Origin: DATGKG01 sp963851325
Lineage (GTDB): Bacteria > Desulfobacterota > Binatia > Binatales > Binataceae
Direction: 5' to 3'
Length of the DNA: 64,000 nt
Assembly (NCBI GenBank): GCA_963851325.1
Contig: CAWKOR010000001.1
Coordinates: forward strand, 2,728,001 to 2,792,000
Under the pieces are notes generated by a model, which did not search any database, was not told the DNA's origin, and was given only the letters and a program-made list of their open reading frames with translations. Both the position numbers and the translations under genes were made by a program. Of the stretch, positions 1-12,034 are shown in pieces (position 1 is the first letter of the stretch; the number at the start of each line of letters is the position of its first letter).

Positions 1-847
1 TCACCTCATTGCCCATTTTCTCGAGTCCGCGGGTCAGGCCCTCCTGATCGAACGCGGGAGGCGGCACTACCACCCGCGTAATGCCGATGTCCTCAAACGC
101 CTTGAGCACCTCGGGCTTCGCGCGGCCCATGCATGACAACTCGATATGGGTCGCGGCGCGGCCGGCCTTCTGCGCCTCGGTGGCCATCATCGCGAATAGT
201 TCTTTGAGCTTGGGAATTTCACCGAGCGCGGGAAAGAAGCCATCGCCATAGCGTCCCGCACGCTTCGCAGCGGCCGGCGAATGCCCACCCACGATGATCG
301 GGATGCCGCTCTTGTTGAATGGCTTGGGGTACATCTTCACGTTATCGAAGCTGTAATGCTTACCGTGAAAAGTCGCGGCGCCATCGCTCCAGAGTGCGCG
401 CATCGCTTTGATCGCCTCATCGGTCATCGCGCCACGCTGGTGAAAATCCAGCCCCAGCGCCTGGAACTCTTCCGCGAGCCATCCGCTCCCGATGCCGAGC
501 AGCAAGCGCCCCTTGGATAGCTGATCGATGGTGGCGGTTTCCTTCGCGACATAGATCGGGTGGCGCTGCGGAAGAATCAGGATGCCGGTCGCGAGTTTCA
601 GGTTTTTGGTCAGCGCCGCGGCGAATGACAGCGGCTGCAATGGATCGGGGATCGAAACGTCCTCACCGCCGGGAATTTTGCCGGTCGACGAGTATGGATA
701 CGGAGATTTGTAGTCGTGCGGAATGACGACATGCTCGACGGTCCAGATCGATTCGATGCCAACCTTCTCGGCGGTGGTTACGAGATGGGCGAAGAGATCG
801 GGATTGGTGAAAGGTCCGGAATTGGCGAACATCAGACCGATTTTCAT
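1..847 (-). CDS. LLM class F420-dependent oxidoreductase, 3' end outside window
   Basis: The reading frame opens at an ATG whose complement is at 845-847 and runs off the left edge without a stop, giving about 282 visible residues. The N-terminus (MKIGLMFANSGPF), the internal VEHVVIPHDYKSPYPYS stretch and GRLLLGIGSGWLAEEFQALG are typical of the bacterial luciferase-like (LLM) fold used by F420- or FMN-dependent oxidoreductases. The family transfers hydride from reduced F420 or FMN to varied substrates in the cytoplasm; the substrate cannot be read from sequence. It resembles the protein at 54540-55394 (same SPYPYSS segment). The next gene, also LLM, is divergent on the plus strand. Family assignment is firm, function is not. 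Confidence 0.85.
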   Translation of the reverse strand, partial: MKIGLMFANSGPFTNPDLFAHLVTTAEKVGIESIWTVEHVVIPHDYKSPYPYSSTGKIPGGEDVSIPDPLQPLSFAAALTKNLKLATGILILPQRHPIYVAKETATIDQLSKGRLLLGIGSGWLAEEFQALGLDFHQRGAMTDEAIKAMRALWSDGAATFHGKHYSFDNVKMYPKPFNKSGIPIIVGGHSPAAAKRAGRYGDGFFPALGEIPKLKELFAMMATEAQKAGRAATHIELSCMGRAKPEVLKAFEDIGITRVVVPPPAFDQEGLTRGLEKMGNEV

Positions 848-957
848 AGCTGCCTCGCAAGTAGTGGATTCGCGACAATTTAGCGCGGGCACGCAAATGA
901 ATGAAACGCATTTCGCCAAGTCGAGGAGAGTGCTTTTGTTAGGCTGAGGATCTTGGC

Positions 958-1035
958 GTGCCGAAGAACAGAAAGCTGACGCGTGTCGTAATTGATGACG
1001 ATGCTTTGATTGAAGAGGCAATGCGCCAGCCTTGA
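958..1035 (+). pseudogene. VapB-like antitoxin N-terminal remnant
   Basis: A 25-codon GTG frame preceded by GAGGA at suitable spacing encodes VPKNRKLTRVVIDDDALIEE and a few more residues, then stops. The VVIDDDALIEEA segment resembles the start of VapB-type antitoxins (strand followed by first helix of a ribbon-helix-helix). A functional antitoxin would be about 60-80 residues and would be followed by a PIN toxin; neither is present. I read it as a decayed fragment, but a short chance ORF is possible. Confidence 0.3.
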
Positions 1036-1070
1036 GCATCGGGCGATGCCTGCGCTACTTAGGGATCACT

Positions 1071-1946
1071 ATGGAACTCGGAAAAGTTGGATTGTGGTTT
1101 TTCCTCGATGCGATGACTGCGCCGCAAAGCGCGGAGTTCGCGCAAAAGGTCGAAAAACTCGGCTACCAAACCCTCTGGATTCCCGAGGCGGTCGGCCGCG
1201 AACCATTTCCCCATGCGGCTTATCTGCTCGACAAGACCAGCCGCCTCAACATCGCCACCGGCATCGCCAATATTTATGGACGCGACCCGATTACGATGTC
1301 GGCCGCTTCCAAGACGGTGGCGGAGCTCTCCGGCGGACGCTTTCTGCTTGGAATCGGCGTAAGTCACAAGCCGCTGGTCAGCAATCTGCGCGGGCACAGC
1401 TATGACAAGCCCTACTCCTACATGAAGGAGTATCTGCCCAAGATGAAGAGTGCCCTCTATCAGGCGCCCGCGCCCAAGGAGCCGGTGCCGGTGGTGCTGG
1501 CCGCGCTGCATCCCAAAATGCTCGCGCTCTGCGCCGCCGAGACACAGGGGACGCATACCTACTTCGTGCCGCCGGAGCATACCGCCAAGGTCCGCGCGCA
1601 AATCGGTCCGAAGCCGTGGATCTGCGTCGAGCAGAAGGTCATCCTCGACACCGACGCCAGCAAGGCTCGCACCGCCGCGCGCCACTTCATGAAGACCTAC
1701 GTGCCGCGGCTGCCCAACTACACCAACAACCTCAAGAACCTGGGGTGGAAGGACGAGGAGTTCGAGAACGGATGCAGCGATCGGCTGGTCGATGCGATCG
1801 TAGCGTGGGGCACCGAGACCCAAATCAACGATCGCATCCAGGCGCATTTCAAAGCGGGCGCCACCCACGTCTGCATCCAGCCACTGCGCACCGACATGGC
1901 GAACTTGCCTGATGAACGTGCGATGGAAGCATTGGCGCCGAAATAA
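1071..1946 (+). CDS. LLM class F420-dependent oxidoreductase
   Basis: Encodes 291 residues from ATG 1071 (MELGKVGLWFFLDAMTAPQS); an upstream in-frame TTG at 1032 is less likely. The sequence shows the LLM barrel start (KVGLWFFLD), EKLGYQTLWIPEAVGREPF, NIATGIANIYGRDPITM and GGRFLLGIGVSHKPLV, diagnostic of luciferase-like F420-dependent enzymes. The protein is of usual family length. Substrate unknown. It faces away from the LLM gene at 1-847 and is followed by a strong hairpin at 1986-2013, so it is probably transcribed alone. Confidence 0.88.
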   Translation: MELGKVGLWFFLDAMTAPQSAEFAQKVEKLGYQTLWIPEAVGREPFPHAAYLLDKTSRLNIATGIANIYGRDPITMSAASKTVAELSGGRFLLGIGVSHKPLVSNLRGHSYDKPYSYMKEYLPKMKSALYQAPAPKEPVPVVLAALHPKMLALCAAETQGTHTYFVPPEHTAKVRAQIGPKPWICVEQKVILDTDASKARTAARHFMKTYVPRLPNYTNNLKNLGWKDEEFENGCSDRLVDAIVAWGTETQINDRIQAHFKAGATHVCIQPLRTDMANLPDERAMEALAPK

Positions 1947-1985
1947 GCTCCTACCGTTTGGAAAATCGTAAATTTTGCGAAAGTC

Positions 1986-2013
1986 GACCGCGCTCCGATA
2001 ACGGAGCGCGGTC
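1986..2013 (+). terminator. Strong hairpin after LLM gene, no U-tract
   Basis: A 12-bp perfect stem (1986-1997 with 2002-2013; core CCGCGCTCCG/CGGAGCGCGG) with an ATAA loop lies 40 bp after the stop of the LLM gene and before the lipoprotein gene. No T-run follows, so it could be a Rho-dependent end point, an RNA-stabilising structure or a weak intrinsic terminator. Confidence 0.5.
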
Positions 2014-2047
2014 TGCTAGGATCGGCGCTTCGTTTGGGGCCGTAGCT

Positions 2048-2509
2048 ATGCCACTCGCATCGAAATCACTCCACATTGGAAGGACACTGGGTATCGGCGC
2101 ATCGTTGGTGCTCGCGGTTGCCATGGCGGGATGCTCTGCCGTCCGCGAGAAAGATGCTGAGGATGCCGAGGCTGCTGCCGCGCGCTCACAGGCATCGGCG
2201 GAGCGCGCGGAACAAGCAGCTGATAAGGCGCTCGAATCTTCCGCAGCCGCGATGAAAGCCGCGGACCATGCGGCCGCCGCGGTCAAGGAAGCGACCAAGG
2301 AAATGGATCGCGTCTCGGCGCACCTCGAGCAATTGCTGAAGGAGCGCGAGGCGGAGGAGGCCGAGGACGCGGCGGAGGAGGCCAAGCCGAAGCCTCATCA
2401 TCATAAGACCGCCGCGGTCGCGAACAATTCATCGGCGGAGGACAAATCGGCGAATATTACGCGCGCAAGCAACCCCTCGCCGGCCGCAACTGCCTCGCCG
2501 GCGCGGTAG
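2048..2509 (+). CDS. Alanine-rich coiled-coil lipoprotein
   Basis: The 153-residue product starts at ATG 2048. Its N-terminus is a lipoprotein signal (SLVLAVAMAGC, lipobox ending at Cys). After this comes an Ala/Glu-rich heptad-like region (AEAAAARSQASAERAEQAAD and following) resembling Lpp/alanine-zipper proteins, then a Lys/Pro/His-rich tail (KPKPHHHK) and a low-complexity end. It is probably an outer- or inner-membrane-anchored periplasmic protein that forms a helical oligomer. Ends 33 bp before the hydrolase gene in the same direction. No specific function can be assigned. Confidence 0.7.
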   Translation: MPLASKSLHIGRTLGIGASLVLAVAMAGCSAVREKDAEDAEAAAARSQASAERAEQAADKALESSAAAMKAADHAAAAVKEATKEMDRVSAHLEQLLKEREAEEAEDAAEEAKPKPHHHKTAAVANNSSAEDKSANITRASNPSPAATASPAR

Positions 2510-2542
2510 CGCGGCCAAGCTCAACAACCCGAGGTAGAGCCT

Positions 2543-3598
2543 ATGCCTGCCAGCTCGAAATTTTCGCATCGCCAGAGCGAAGAAGACCTCACTCCCGAGG
2601 AACTCGAGGCTCGCCGCCGCGCGGCCGAGGTCCGCGGTGAGTTGCTCGCGCCCAAAACCCGCCGCCACGCATGGCTCAACATTGCGGGTCCACTGGGCGC
2701 CGTGGCGATCGCGATCATGCTTGCGGCGTTCTACAAAAATCCCATCGGCGTGCTGCGCTGGGTGCAATCCACCAGCCTCGGCTGGTCGGGCGTCACCAAG
2801 GCCGAAGTCGGTCTCGACGAAGGGTTGATGACCTACTACATCAACGGCGGCTATCCAAACATGGATCCCGTCATCATGATCCATGGTCTCGGGCCCAATG
2901 CCGCGCTGGTATGGCGCGACGTGATGGCGCCGATCGGCGCGGGTCACTACAAGGTGATGGCGCCCAACCTGTATGGGTTCGCGGATTCCGAGCACCGGCA
3001 GGTCGATCATTCGATCGCATACCAGGCAGCCGCGATCGGCAAGTTCATCGACCAGATGCAAATCGACAAGATCAATCTGATCGGATGGGACATCGGCGCC
3101 GACGTCGCGCTCTACTATGCGGTGGATCATCCCGACAAGGTGGAGAGATTGATCCTGGTCTCGGGTGGTCTGTTCGGCGAGGCCGCTGCCAAGAAGCTGC
3201 GCCAGGATTTGTTGCCGACTTCGATCGAGGCAATGCAGCAGCAGGCGAAAGACAGCTTCTTCGATCTGCCCACGATGCCGGGCTTCATCTACGAACGCAT
3301 GATGGAACAGCTCTCGGGCGACTTGCAGGCGGAAACCGAGATGCTCAATTCGATTCCCCGCGACGAAGGCCACATCCGTTCGCGGCTGGGGCAAATTTTC
3401 AACCTGCTTACGGTCATTACCTGGGGCGGCAAGGACCCGTATTTCGGCGCGCACCAGGGCGAGGCGATTCACGGAGCGCTGCCCGGGTCGGCGACGATCG
3501 TGTTCAAGACCTCGGGCCATTACCCGCAACTCGAGCATCCGGAAGAGTTCACCGACTCGATCCTGTTTGTGTTCAAGCAGACTGAGGGTGGGCAGTGA
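2543..3598 (+). CDS. Membrane-anchored alpha/beta hydrolase
   Basis: A 351-residue protein with GAGG before the ATG. Residues about 45-65 (LGAVAIAIMLAAFYKNPIGV) form one membrane segment, and the rest is an alpha/beta-hydrolase domain. Visible motifs are the oxyanion-hole HGLG, the nucleophile elbow GWDIGAD and the catalytic-His region SGHYPQLEHPEEF. An Asp rather than Ser at the elbow is the arrangement of haloalkane dehalogenases and epoxide hydrolases. I infer a hydrolase acting on a hydrophobic substrate at the membrane; the exact substrate is unknown. Confidence 0.82.
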   Translation: MPASSKFSHRQSEEDLTPEELEARRRAAEVRGELLAPKTRRHAWLNIAGPLGAVAIAIMLAAFYKNPIGVLRWVQSTSLGWSGVTKAEVGLDEGLMTYYINGGYPNMDPVIMIHGLGPNAALVWRDVMAPIGAGHYKVMAPNLYGFADSEHRQVDHSIAYQAAAIGKFIDQMQIDKINLIGWDIGADVALYYAVDHPDKVERLILVSGGLFGEAAAKKLRQDLLPTSIEAMQQQAKDSFFDLPTMPGFIYERMMEQLSGDLQAETEMLNSIPRDEGHIRSRLGQIFNLLTVITWGGKDPYFGAHQGEAIHGALPGSATIVFKTSGHYPQLEHPEEFTDSILFVFKQTEGGQ

Positions 3599-3652
3599 GC
3601 TTGCCATTGCGGCGGACGTTTTGAGATAAGCGATCCACAACGAGGAGCATCA

Positions 3653-4294
3653 ATGAAACTTTATCAAAGCAATCTCTCCAACTACGCAACCAAGACGCGA
3701 ATTGTGATCTACGAGAAGGGGCTCAAGGTCGATTTCGTTGATCCGCCGGGCGGGCTCCATTCGGCGGAGTATCAGAAGATCAATCCACTGGACAAAATCC
3801 CCTGCCTCGATGTCGATGGGCTCATCATTCCGGAGTCCGAAATCATCAACGAGTATCTCGAAGAGAAATATCCCGAGAAACCGCTGCTGCCGAAATCACC
3901 GGAAGCGCGCGCCAAGGTTCGCCTCTTCGGCCGCTTCCACGATCTCTACCTCGAGCCGCCGCTGCGCGCGCTGTTCGGGCAAATGAATCCCAAGGCGCGC
4001 GATGACAAAGTCGTCAACGAGAAGCTGACTGAGGTAAACAAGCGCCTCGACGAGCTGGAGAAGATGCTCGGTGAGAGCGGCTTCGCGGCGGGCGCCGATT
4101 TTACTCTGGCCGATTGCTCGGTCGCGCCGACGATTTTCTTCTGCAACGCGCTGCTGCCCTCATTCGGCGCCAAACCGCCGTTGGAGGGGCGTCCCAAGAT
4201 CGCGTCATGGTGGACTCACGTGCAGACGCGCCCGTCAGTGAAGAAGGGCCTCGGCGAGATGCAGGAAGCGCTCGCGGCAATGAACAGGAAATAG
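3653..4294 (+). CDS. Glutathione S-transferase family protein
   Basis: A 213-residue GST: N-terminal thioredoxin-like domain (MKLYQSNLSNYATKTRIVIY) with the glutathione-binding IPESEIINEYLEEKYP segment (Glu-Ser pair), then an all-helical C-terminal domain (GADFTLADCSVAP). GAGGAGC precedes the ATG. GSTs conjugate or reduce electrophiles using glutathione; a few act in aromatic ring-cleavage pathways. A terminator-like hairpin follows at 4336. It may share a transcript with the hydrolase 54 bp upstream. Confidence 0.88.
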   Translation: MKLYQSNLSNYATKTRIVIYEKGLKVDFVDPPGGLHSAEYQKINPLDKIPCLDVDGLIIPESEIINEYLEEKYPEKPLLPKSPEARAKVRLFGRFHDLYLEPPLRALFGQMNPKARDDKVVNEKLTEVNKRLDELEKMLGESGFAAGADFTLADCSVAPTIFFCNALLPSFGAKPPLEGRPKIASWWTHVQTRPSVKKGLGEMQEALAAMNRK

Positions 4295-4335
4295 ATCCAA
4301 AACACGCCAGGCCGCAAAATTCGGCCGGGTGGAGC

Positions 4336-4367
4336 TAAGCGGCATCCGAGAGGGTGCCGCTTTTTTT
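4336..4367 (+). terminator. Rho-independent terminator after GST
   Basis: A 10-bp stem (AGCGGCATCC paired with GGGTGCCGCT, one G-U) with loop GAGA is followed directly by seven T residues. It lies 42 bp after the GST stop codon. Confidence 0.8.
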
Positions 4368-4404
4368 CGAGTTGTCGCTCGCAAGCTCCCTGATCTAATT
4401 TCGC

Positions 4405-4640
4405 GCGCGAAAGAAAATGTCCCAGGCATCCCAACACGATTGGAGGGAACCGGCGTTCGTGGAAGCTCAAACCAGGTACCGACGGTGCCGGAGTGCGCGG
4501 GCGGGTTTGCCAACCTCGCGGTCGCGAAGACCCGCATCCTGCAAAGCAGCCGCCTCAACATCAACAGCCTGTCGAAAGGAAAACATCTGTTCCAGTGCTG
4601 CATCCATCCGTGGATGCGGATGGAGGTAGACGTGAAATAG
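4405..4640 (+). pseudogene. Degenerate cupredoxin-like fragment
   Basis: The frame ending at 4640 closes with GKHLFQCCIHPWMRMEVDVK. The Cys-x2-His-x2-Met set inside a beta-strand-like context matches the C-terminal type I copper site of plastocyanin/azurin-like cupredoxins. The upstream half does not look like a cupredoxin in any single frame, and no signal peptide or first copper His is visible. I interpret this as the eroded 3' end of a blue-copper protein gene; it is followed by a terminator-like hairpin at 4732. Confidence 0.3.
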
Positions 4641-4731
4641 CCTGCTGGTTCGGCTGTGAGCGATGGGACCCCGAAATCGGCGATAGGATGGCGAAAGTAG
4701 CACCACCAGTCACAACCTGATATCATCAAGA

Positions 4732-4764
4732 GAACGGCGCCCGCAGGGGTGCCGTTCCCTTTTC
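4732..4764 (+). terminator. Terminator-like hairpin
   Basis: GAACGGC paired with GCCGTTC around a GC-rich inner stem (small mismatch, CGCA-type loop), followed by CCTTTT. It would end a rightward transcript through the cupredoxin-like fragment. Confidence 0.5.
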
Positions 4765-4801
4765 GGAGCGGAGGAATCGCGCGGATGCGAAATTACATAA
4801 A

Positions 4802-5130
4802 CGAACCCACCGCGAGCATCGCGAGCGGTGGTCCTGAGGCTCTGCGAAGGACCTCGAATTGCACCATGCCGAATGCTCAAATCGCAAAAACAAACCCACG
4901 GCGAACATCGTGAGCAGTGGTCCTGAGGCTCTGCGAAGGACCTCGAATTGCACCATGCCGAATGCTCAAATCGCAAAAACAAACCCACTGCGAACATCGT
5001 GAGCAGTGGTCCTGAGCGTCCTCGCGAAGGACCTCAGATGGCACGGTGACGATCGCGAAATGCATAAACGAACCCACCGCCCAGCTCGGTGGACATTCGA
5101 AGTGCAAAAACAAACCCACTGCAAGGATCA
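4802..5130. repeat. 89-bp tandem repeat array with REP-like hairpins
   Basis: The word CGAACCCAC/CAAACCCAC starts at 4802, 4891, 4980 and 5069, an exact 89-bp period for three units, then again at 5111 after 42 bp. Each full unit has a leading cATAAACgAACCCAC or gCAAAAACAAACCCAC box, a short inverted repeat (for example CCACCGC with GCGGTGG) and the palindromic GGTCCT...AGGACC element. Units two and three share long near-identical stretches. Related boxes recur in inverted orientation at 43415-43580. This is non-coding; the leftward ORFs across it are repeat translations. Confidence 0.85.
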
Positions 5131-5149
5131 GGAGAATGGATGGTGTAAC

Positions 5150-5178
5150 GTGGCGATATCATTAGGAAATATCGCCAC
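5150..5178. terminator. Inverted repeat downstream of serine hydrolase gene
   Basis: A perfect 10-bp stem (GTGGCGATAT with ATATCGCCAC) with a 9-nt loop lies 32 bp beyond the stop codon of the leftward serine hydrolase and directly beside the repeat array. There is no T-run on either side, so termination is only a suggestion. Confidence 0.4.
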
Positions 5179-5209
5179 TCAGAAGCAGCGAGCTACGGCA
5201 AAAGTCCGC

Positions 5210-6370
5210 TCACATCGAGGCATACAGCGCGTTGAACAGGCGCGCCGCGCGCGGGTCCAGCAGCGGATCGGATCCCATCTGGTTCATCGTGTAGCCGAAC
5301 CCGACTTTCGCCGTGGGGTCTGCGAAACCGAGCGAGCCGCCCGCGCCCGGATGCCCAAAGGTATGCGGGTTGGGTCCCAGTTCAACGCCCGGCTGCGACA
5401 GCATGAAGCCCAAGCCGACCCGGGTCTTCTGCTTGAGGACCTCGTCCATGCCGAATGACTGCTCGGTGTAGCATCGCTCGATGCTCCCCGGGGTCAGCAC
5501 GCGATAGCCGTCTATTTCGCCGCCACGGGCAAGCGCCGCGTATGCCTTGGCAATCGAGCGCGCCGTCGCATGACCATTGGCCGATGGCAGTTCCATCCCG
5601 CGCCATGCGCGGCTGTTGACGACGCCGGGGTCGAGCACCGCCCCGGGGTTCATGATCGCCTTGAAGGTGATCGATTCGGGATCGGCCATCAGGGCGGCGA
5701 GCGGATTCACTTCTCCGGGGCCAGAGGGCGGCGCGGGAATGATGTTGGTAGTTCGCGAATCGTCCTTCGCATCGAGGCCTATATGAGCGTCGAGGCCGAG
5801 CGGAGTGACTATTTCATCGCGGAAGTAAGTACCCAGAGTTTTGCCACTCGCGCGCCTGACTACCTCGCCCACCAGCCATCCGTAGGTAATCGCATGGTAG
5901 CCGTGTTTGGTTCCCGGCACCCACCACGGTTCTTGCGCCGCGAGGGCGTCAGTCATGGTCTTCCAATCGTACAATGCCTCGGGTGGAAGCGTCTTCCGGA
6001 TCGCGGGCAATCCGGCGCGATGGCTCAACAGAAATCGCACCGGAAGTTTATCCTTGCCGGCTTGTGCGAACTCCGGCCAGTACTTCGCAACCGGCGCATC
6101 GAGATCGAGTTTGCCCTGATCTACCAGGCGATGCGCGCACATCGCAGCGAGACCCTTGGTGGTCGAATAGATGTTCACCAGGGTGTCGCGCGTCCACGGC
6201 CGGGTGCGCGCCTGATCGGTGTGGCCACCCCACAGATCGACTACCAGCTTGCCGTCGATATACATCGCGACCGAAGCGCCGACTTCATTGGTGGTTTCGA
6301 AGTTGGCGGCAAAGGCGCCCTTGACGCGGTTGAAACGAGGATCGCAAGTTCCCTCGATGCTAATCGCCAT
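5210..6370 (-). CDS. Serine hydrolase, beta-lactamase/esterase (EstB-like) family
   Basis: The 386-residue protein has the penicillin-binding fold: S69-T-T-K72 in NIYSTTKGLAAM carries the catalytic Ser and Lys, ITYGWLVGEVVRR near residue 175 holds the Tyr motif, and HPGAGGSLGFADP near the end replaces KTG. No signal peptide is visible, so it is likely cytoplasmic, which fits esterases/lactonases of this family better than antibiotic resistance. It is the last gene of a leftward cluster (VOC dioxygenase, FAA hydrolase, this gene), so a role in hydrolysing an ester or lactone intermediate is plausible but inferred. Confidence 0.85.
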   Translation of the reverse strand: MAISIEGTCDPRFNRVKGAFAANFETTNEVGASVAMYIDGKLVVDLWGGHTDQARTRPWTRDTLVNIYSTTKGLAAMCAHRLVDQGKLDLDAPVAKYWPEFAQAGKDKLPVRFLLSHRAGLPAIRKTLPPEALYDWKTMTDALAAQEPWWVPGTKHGYHAITYGWLVGEVVRRASGKTLGTYFRDEIVTPLGLDAHIGLDAKDDSRTTNIIPAPPSGPGEVNPLAALMADPESITFKAIMNPGAVLDPGVVNSRAWRGMELPSANGHATARSIAKAYAALARGGEIDGYRVLTPGSIERCYTEQSFGMDEVLKQKTRVGLGFMLSQPGVELGPNPHTFGHPGAGGSLGFADPTAKVGFGYTMNQMGSDPLLDPRAARLFNALYASM

Positions 6371-6434
6371 TATGTCTTTCTCCCGATCGCCAACCAGCTA
6401 TTCGACTGAGTAATCCATTGACTAGCCAATCTAA

Positions 6435-7310
6435 CTAGCCAATCCGGGTCGTGTCGGCCGGTTCGTTGATTACGCGATGCTCGATGCTGCCGATTCCTTC
6501 GACCTCGATCTTCACCACGTCGCCGGCCTTCAACCACTTGGGCGGTTTCATAGCCGCCGCGACGCCGCCCGGCGTTCCGGTTGAGATGATGGTGCCGGGC
6601 AGCAGCGTGCAAACCGTCGAAAGAGTCTCGACCTGCGCGAAGCAATCGAAGATCAGGTTTTTGGTGTTCGAATGCTGCCGGAGTTCGCCATTTACCCAGG
6701 TGCGCAATTCGAGTTTGTGGGGGTCGGTCATTTCGTCAGTCGTGACGATCCACGGCCCGATCGGGCCATGGGTGTCGAATGACTTGCCCAGCGTCATGGT
6801 CTGCGCGCGCCGCTGCCAGTCCCGCACGCTCACATCGTCGACGATCAGATAGCCCGCGATCACTTCATGCGCGCGGGCGCGCGGGACGTGACGGCAGCGC
6901 TTGCCGATAACGATGCCGAGTTCGCCTTCGTAGTCGAGCGCTTCCGACACGCGCGGCAGATGAATCGGATCGAAGGGCGCGTTGACGCAGGTCGACTGCT
7001 TGTTGAAGAACATCGGAAACTCGGGCTGCTTCATTCCGGTTTCGGCCACGTGGTCGGCGTAGTTGAGCCCGATCGCGAGAAACTCGGGCGGCCGCGCCAC
7101 CGGCGCTTCGAGCTTCACTTCCGTCAGCGGAAACGATCGCACCTTGTCGCGAACCGCGATGCGCGCGCGATCGAGCGCATCCTTGCCGGCGATGAGGAAC
7201 GAGACCATATCGCGCGGAAGTTCCGCCACCGCGCCAAGGTCGACAATCGAATCATCGACCACCACGCCGATCCGGGTGACGTTGTTATGGGTAAAGCTGG
7301 CGAGCCTCAT
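6435..7310 (-). CDS. Fumarylacetoacetate hydrolase family protein
   Basis: A 291-residue FAH-domain protein. The conserved core is present: FLAIGLNYADH, the metal-binding YEGELGIVIGKRCRHV glutamates, DDVSVRDWQRR, KSFDTHGPIGPW and TPGGVAAAMKPPKWLKAGD. Members hydrolyse or hydrate 2-oxo acids (acylpyruvases, 2-oxohept-3-enedioate or 2-hydroxypentadienoate enzymes) using Mg. It sits 10 bp downstream of an extradiol-type VOC gene in the same direction, an arrangement that suits aromatic meta-cleavage or related ring breakdown. The exact substrate is not determined. Confidence 0.9.
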   Translation of the reverse strand: MRLASFTHNNVTRIGVVVDDSIVDLGAVAELPRDMVSFLIAGKDALDRARIAVRDKVRSFPLTEVKLEAPVARPPEFLAIGLNYADHVAETGMKQPEFPMFFNKQSTCVNAPFDPIHLPRVSEALDYEGELGIVIGKRCRHVPRARAHEVIAGYLIVDDVSVRDWQRRAQTMTLGKSFDTHGPIGPWIVTTDEMTDPHKLELRTWVNGELRQHSNTKNLIFDCFAQVETLSTVCTLLPGTIISTGTPGGVAAAMKPPKWLKAGDVVKIEVEGIGSIEHRVINEPADTTRIG

Positions 7311-7320
7311 GTTGCTCCTG

Positions 7321-7914
<594 letters not shown>

Positions 7915-8213
7915 GTTGCGCCTCCTCGAATGTGCGTCGTCATGGCGACCATAGATCGATGATCGCGGCGCGGCAATCGTCCGTGGGCCACCTCGGGCCG
8001 GCACCTCGGTCGCATCGAGGCCACCGGGATGTGGCAGAAGTGCTCTTGCGGGGCTCCCAGATTGCGACACAGAGAGCGTTAGCATCTCGCAACCGGCGCG
8101 GAAGCCGATTGAAAGGGTCCAATCCGATGGCATGACCGTTGCGTTTCTCCGATCCGGGGGGCTGATCCGCGAACTCGCCGGAGCGCGCGGTTCAGTTCAA
8201 TGGTCAGAGAAAA

Positions 8214-11405
<3,192 letters not shown>

Positions 11406-11541
11406 AATCGTACGCTGCAATTCCGGTTGCTAAGTCGCGAGGGAGCGCTAGACTCGTTGTTGGTCCCGCCCTAGTCTATCGACGGGTAATCTTTTGCGAA
11501 GCGTGCTTCGGACTGGCGCTGAATTGAATCAAGGGGGCGCT

Positions 11542-11841
11542 ATGTACGGCGTGTTATTACTGCCATTTCACGGAGAACCGACGCTGGTGTCGTCCTTTCG
11601 TTCGCGCCGTGAATTCCTTGCCGCGATGAGCCTCGACGACAGCCCCGAAGGTTGGGAGGCCGCGCTCAGATATGAACGGGCGGTTTACGAGATCGTCAGC
11701 CCGGCCGAGATCGAAGTGGTCTTGCGCGAAGTTTCCTCCACCTTTCCCGATTTGTTCGAAGGATGTGCGATCCAGATTGCCGAATGGGTCGATACCCAGC
11801 GCGCCAACTCAATCCTCCCCGAAGAGGTCACCTCCGAATAG
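11542..11841 (+). CDS. Conserved-looking small protein of unknown function
   Basis: A 99-residue acidic protein (MYGVLLLPFHGEPTLVSSF...) with AAGGGGG just upstream of ATG 11542. It contains a helix-rich middle (DDSPEGWEAALRYERAVYEI) and one Cys, with no signal peptide or membrane segment. I recognise no family. It lies 136 bp after the hybrid kinase in the same direction and could be on the same transcript, but it has its own ribosome-binding site. Confidence 0.55.
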   Translation: MYGVLLLPFHGEPTLVSSFRSRREFLAAMSLDDSPEGWEAALRYERAVYEIVSPAEIEVVLREVSSTFPDLFEGCAIQIAEWVDTQRANSILPEEVTSE

Positions 11842-12034
11842 ACCGGTCTACATTCTGTAGGCCGATTCGATTCCTGCCCCACGGCTGATGCGACTTCGCT
11901 GCGGCTGGTTGATCTGACCAAACGGTTTTTCCGCGCCCGTGCGGAACGTTATCTGCGATGTGAGTCCGGCGTGCTTTTCATGCTAGATGTCAGAGAATCC
12001 TGACCGCCAGCATTAAAGGTAGAGCAAGCTACTC

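Noticed and set aside
4710..5119. Several leftward ORFs with repeated WVCFCDLS/GLFLHFE-type peptides
   Set aside because: They are translations of the 89-bp tandem repeat; the same peptides recur because the DNA repeats, and there are no ribosome-binding sites or family resemblance.
5210..6370. Beta-lactamase giving antibiotic resistance
   Set aside because: No signal peptide, and the context is a catabolic cluster; EstB-like esterase is the better reading.
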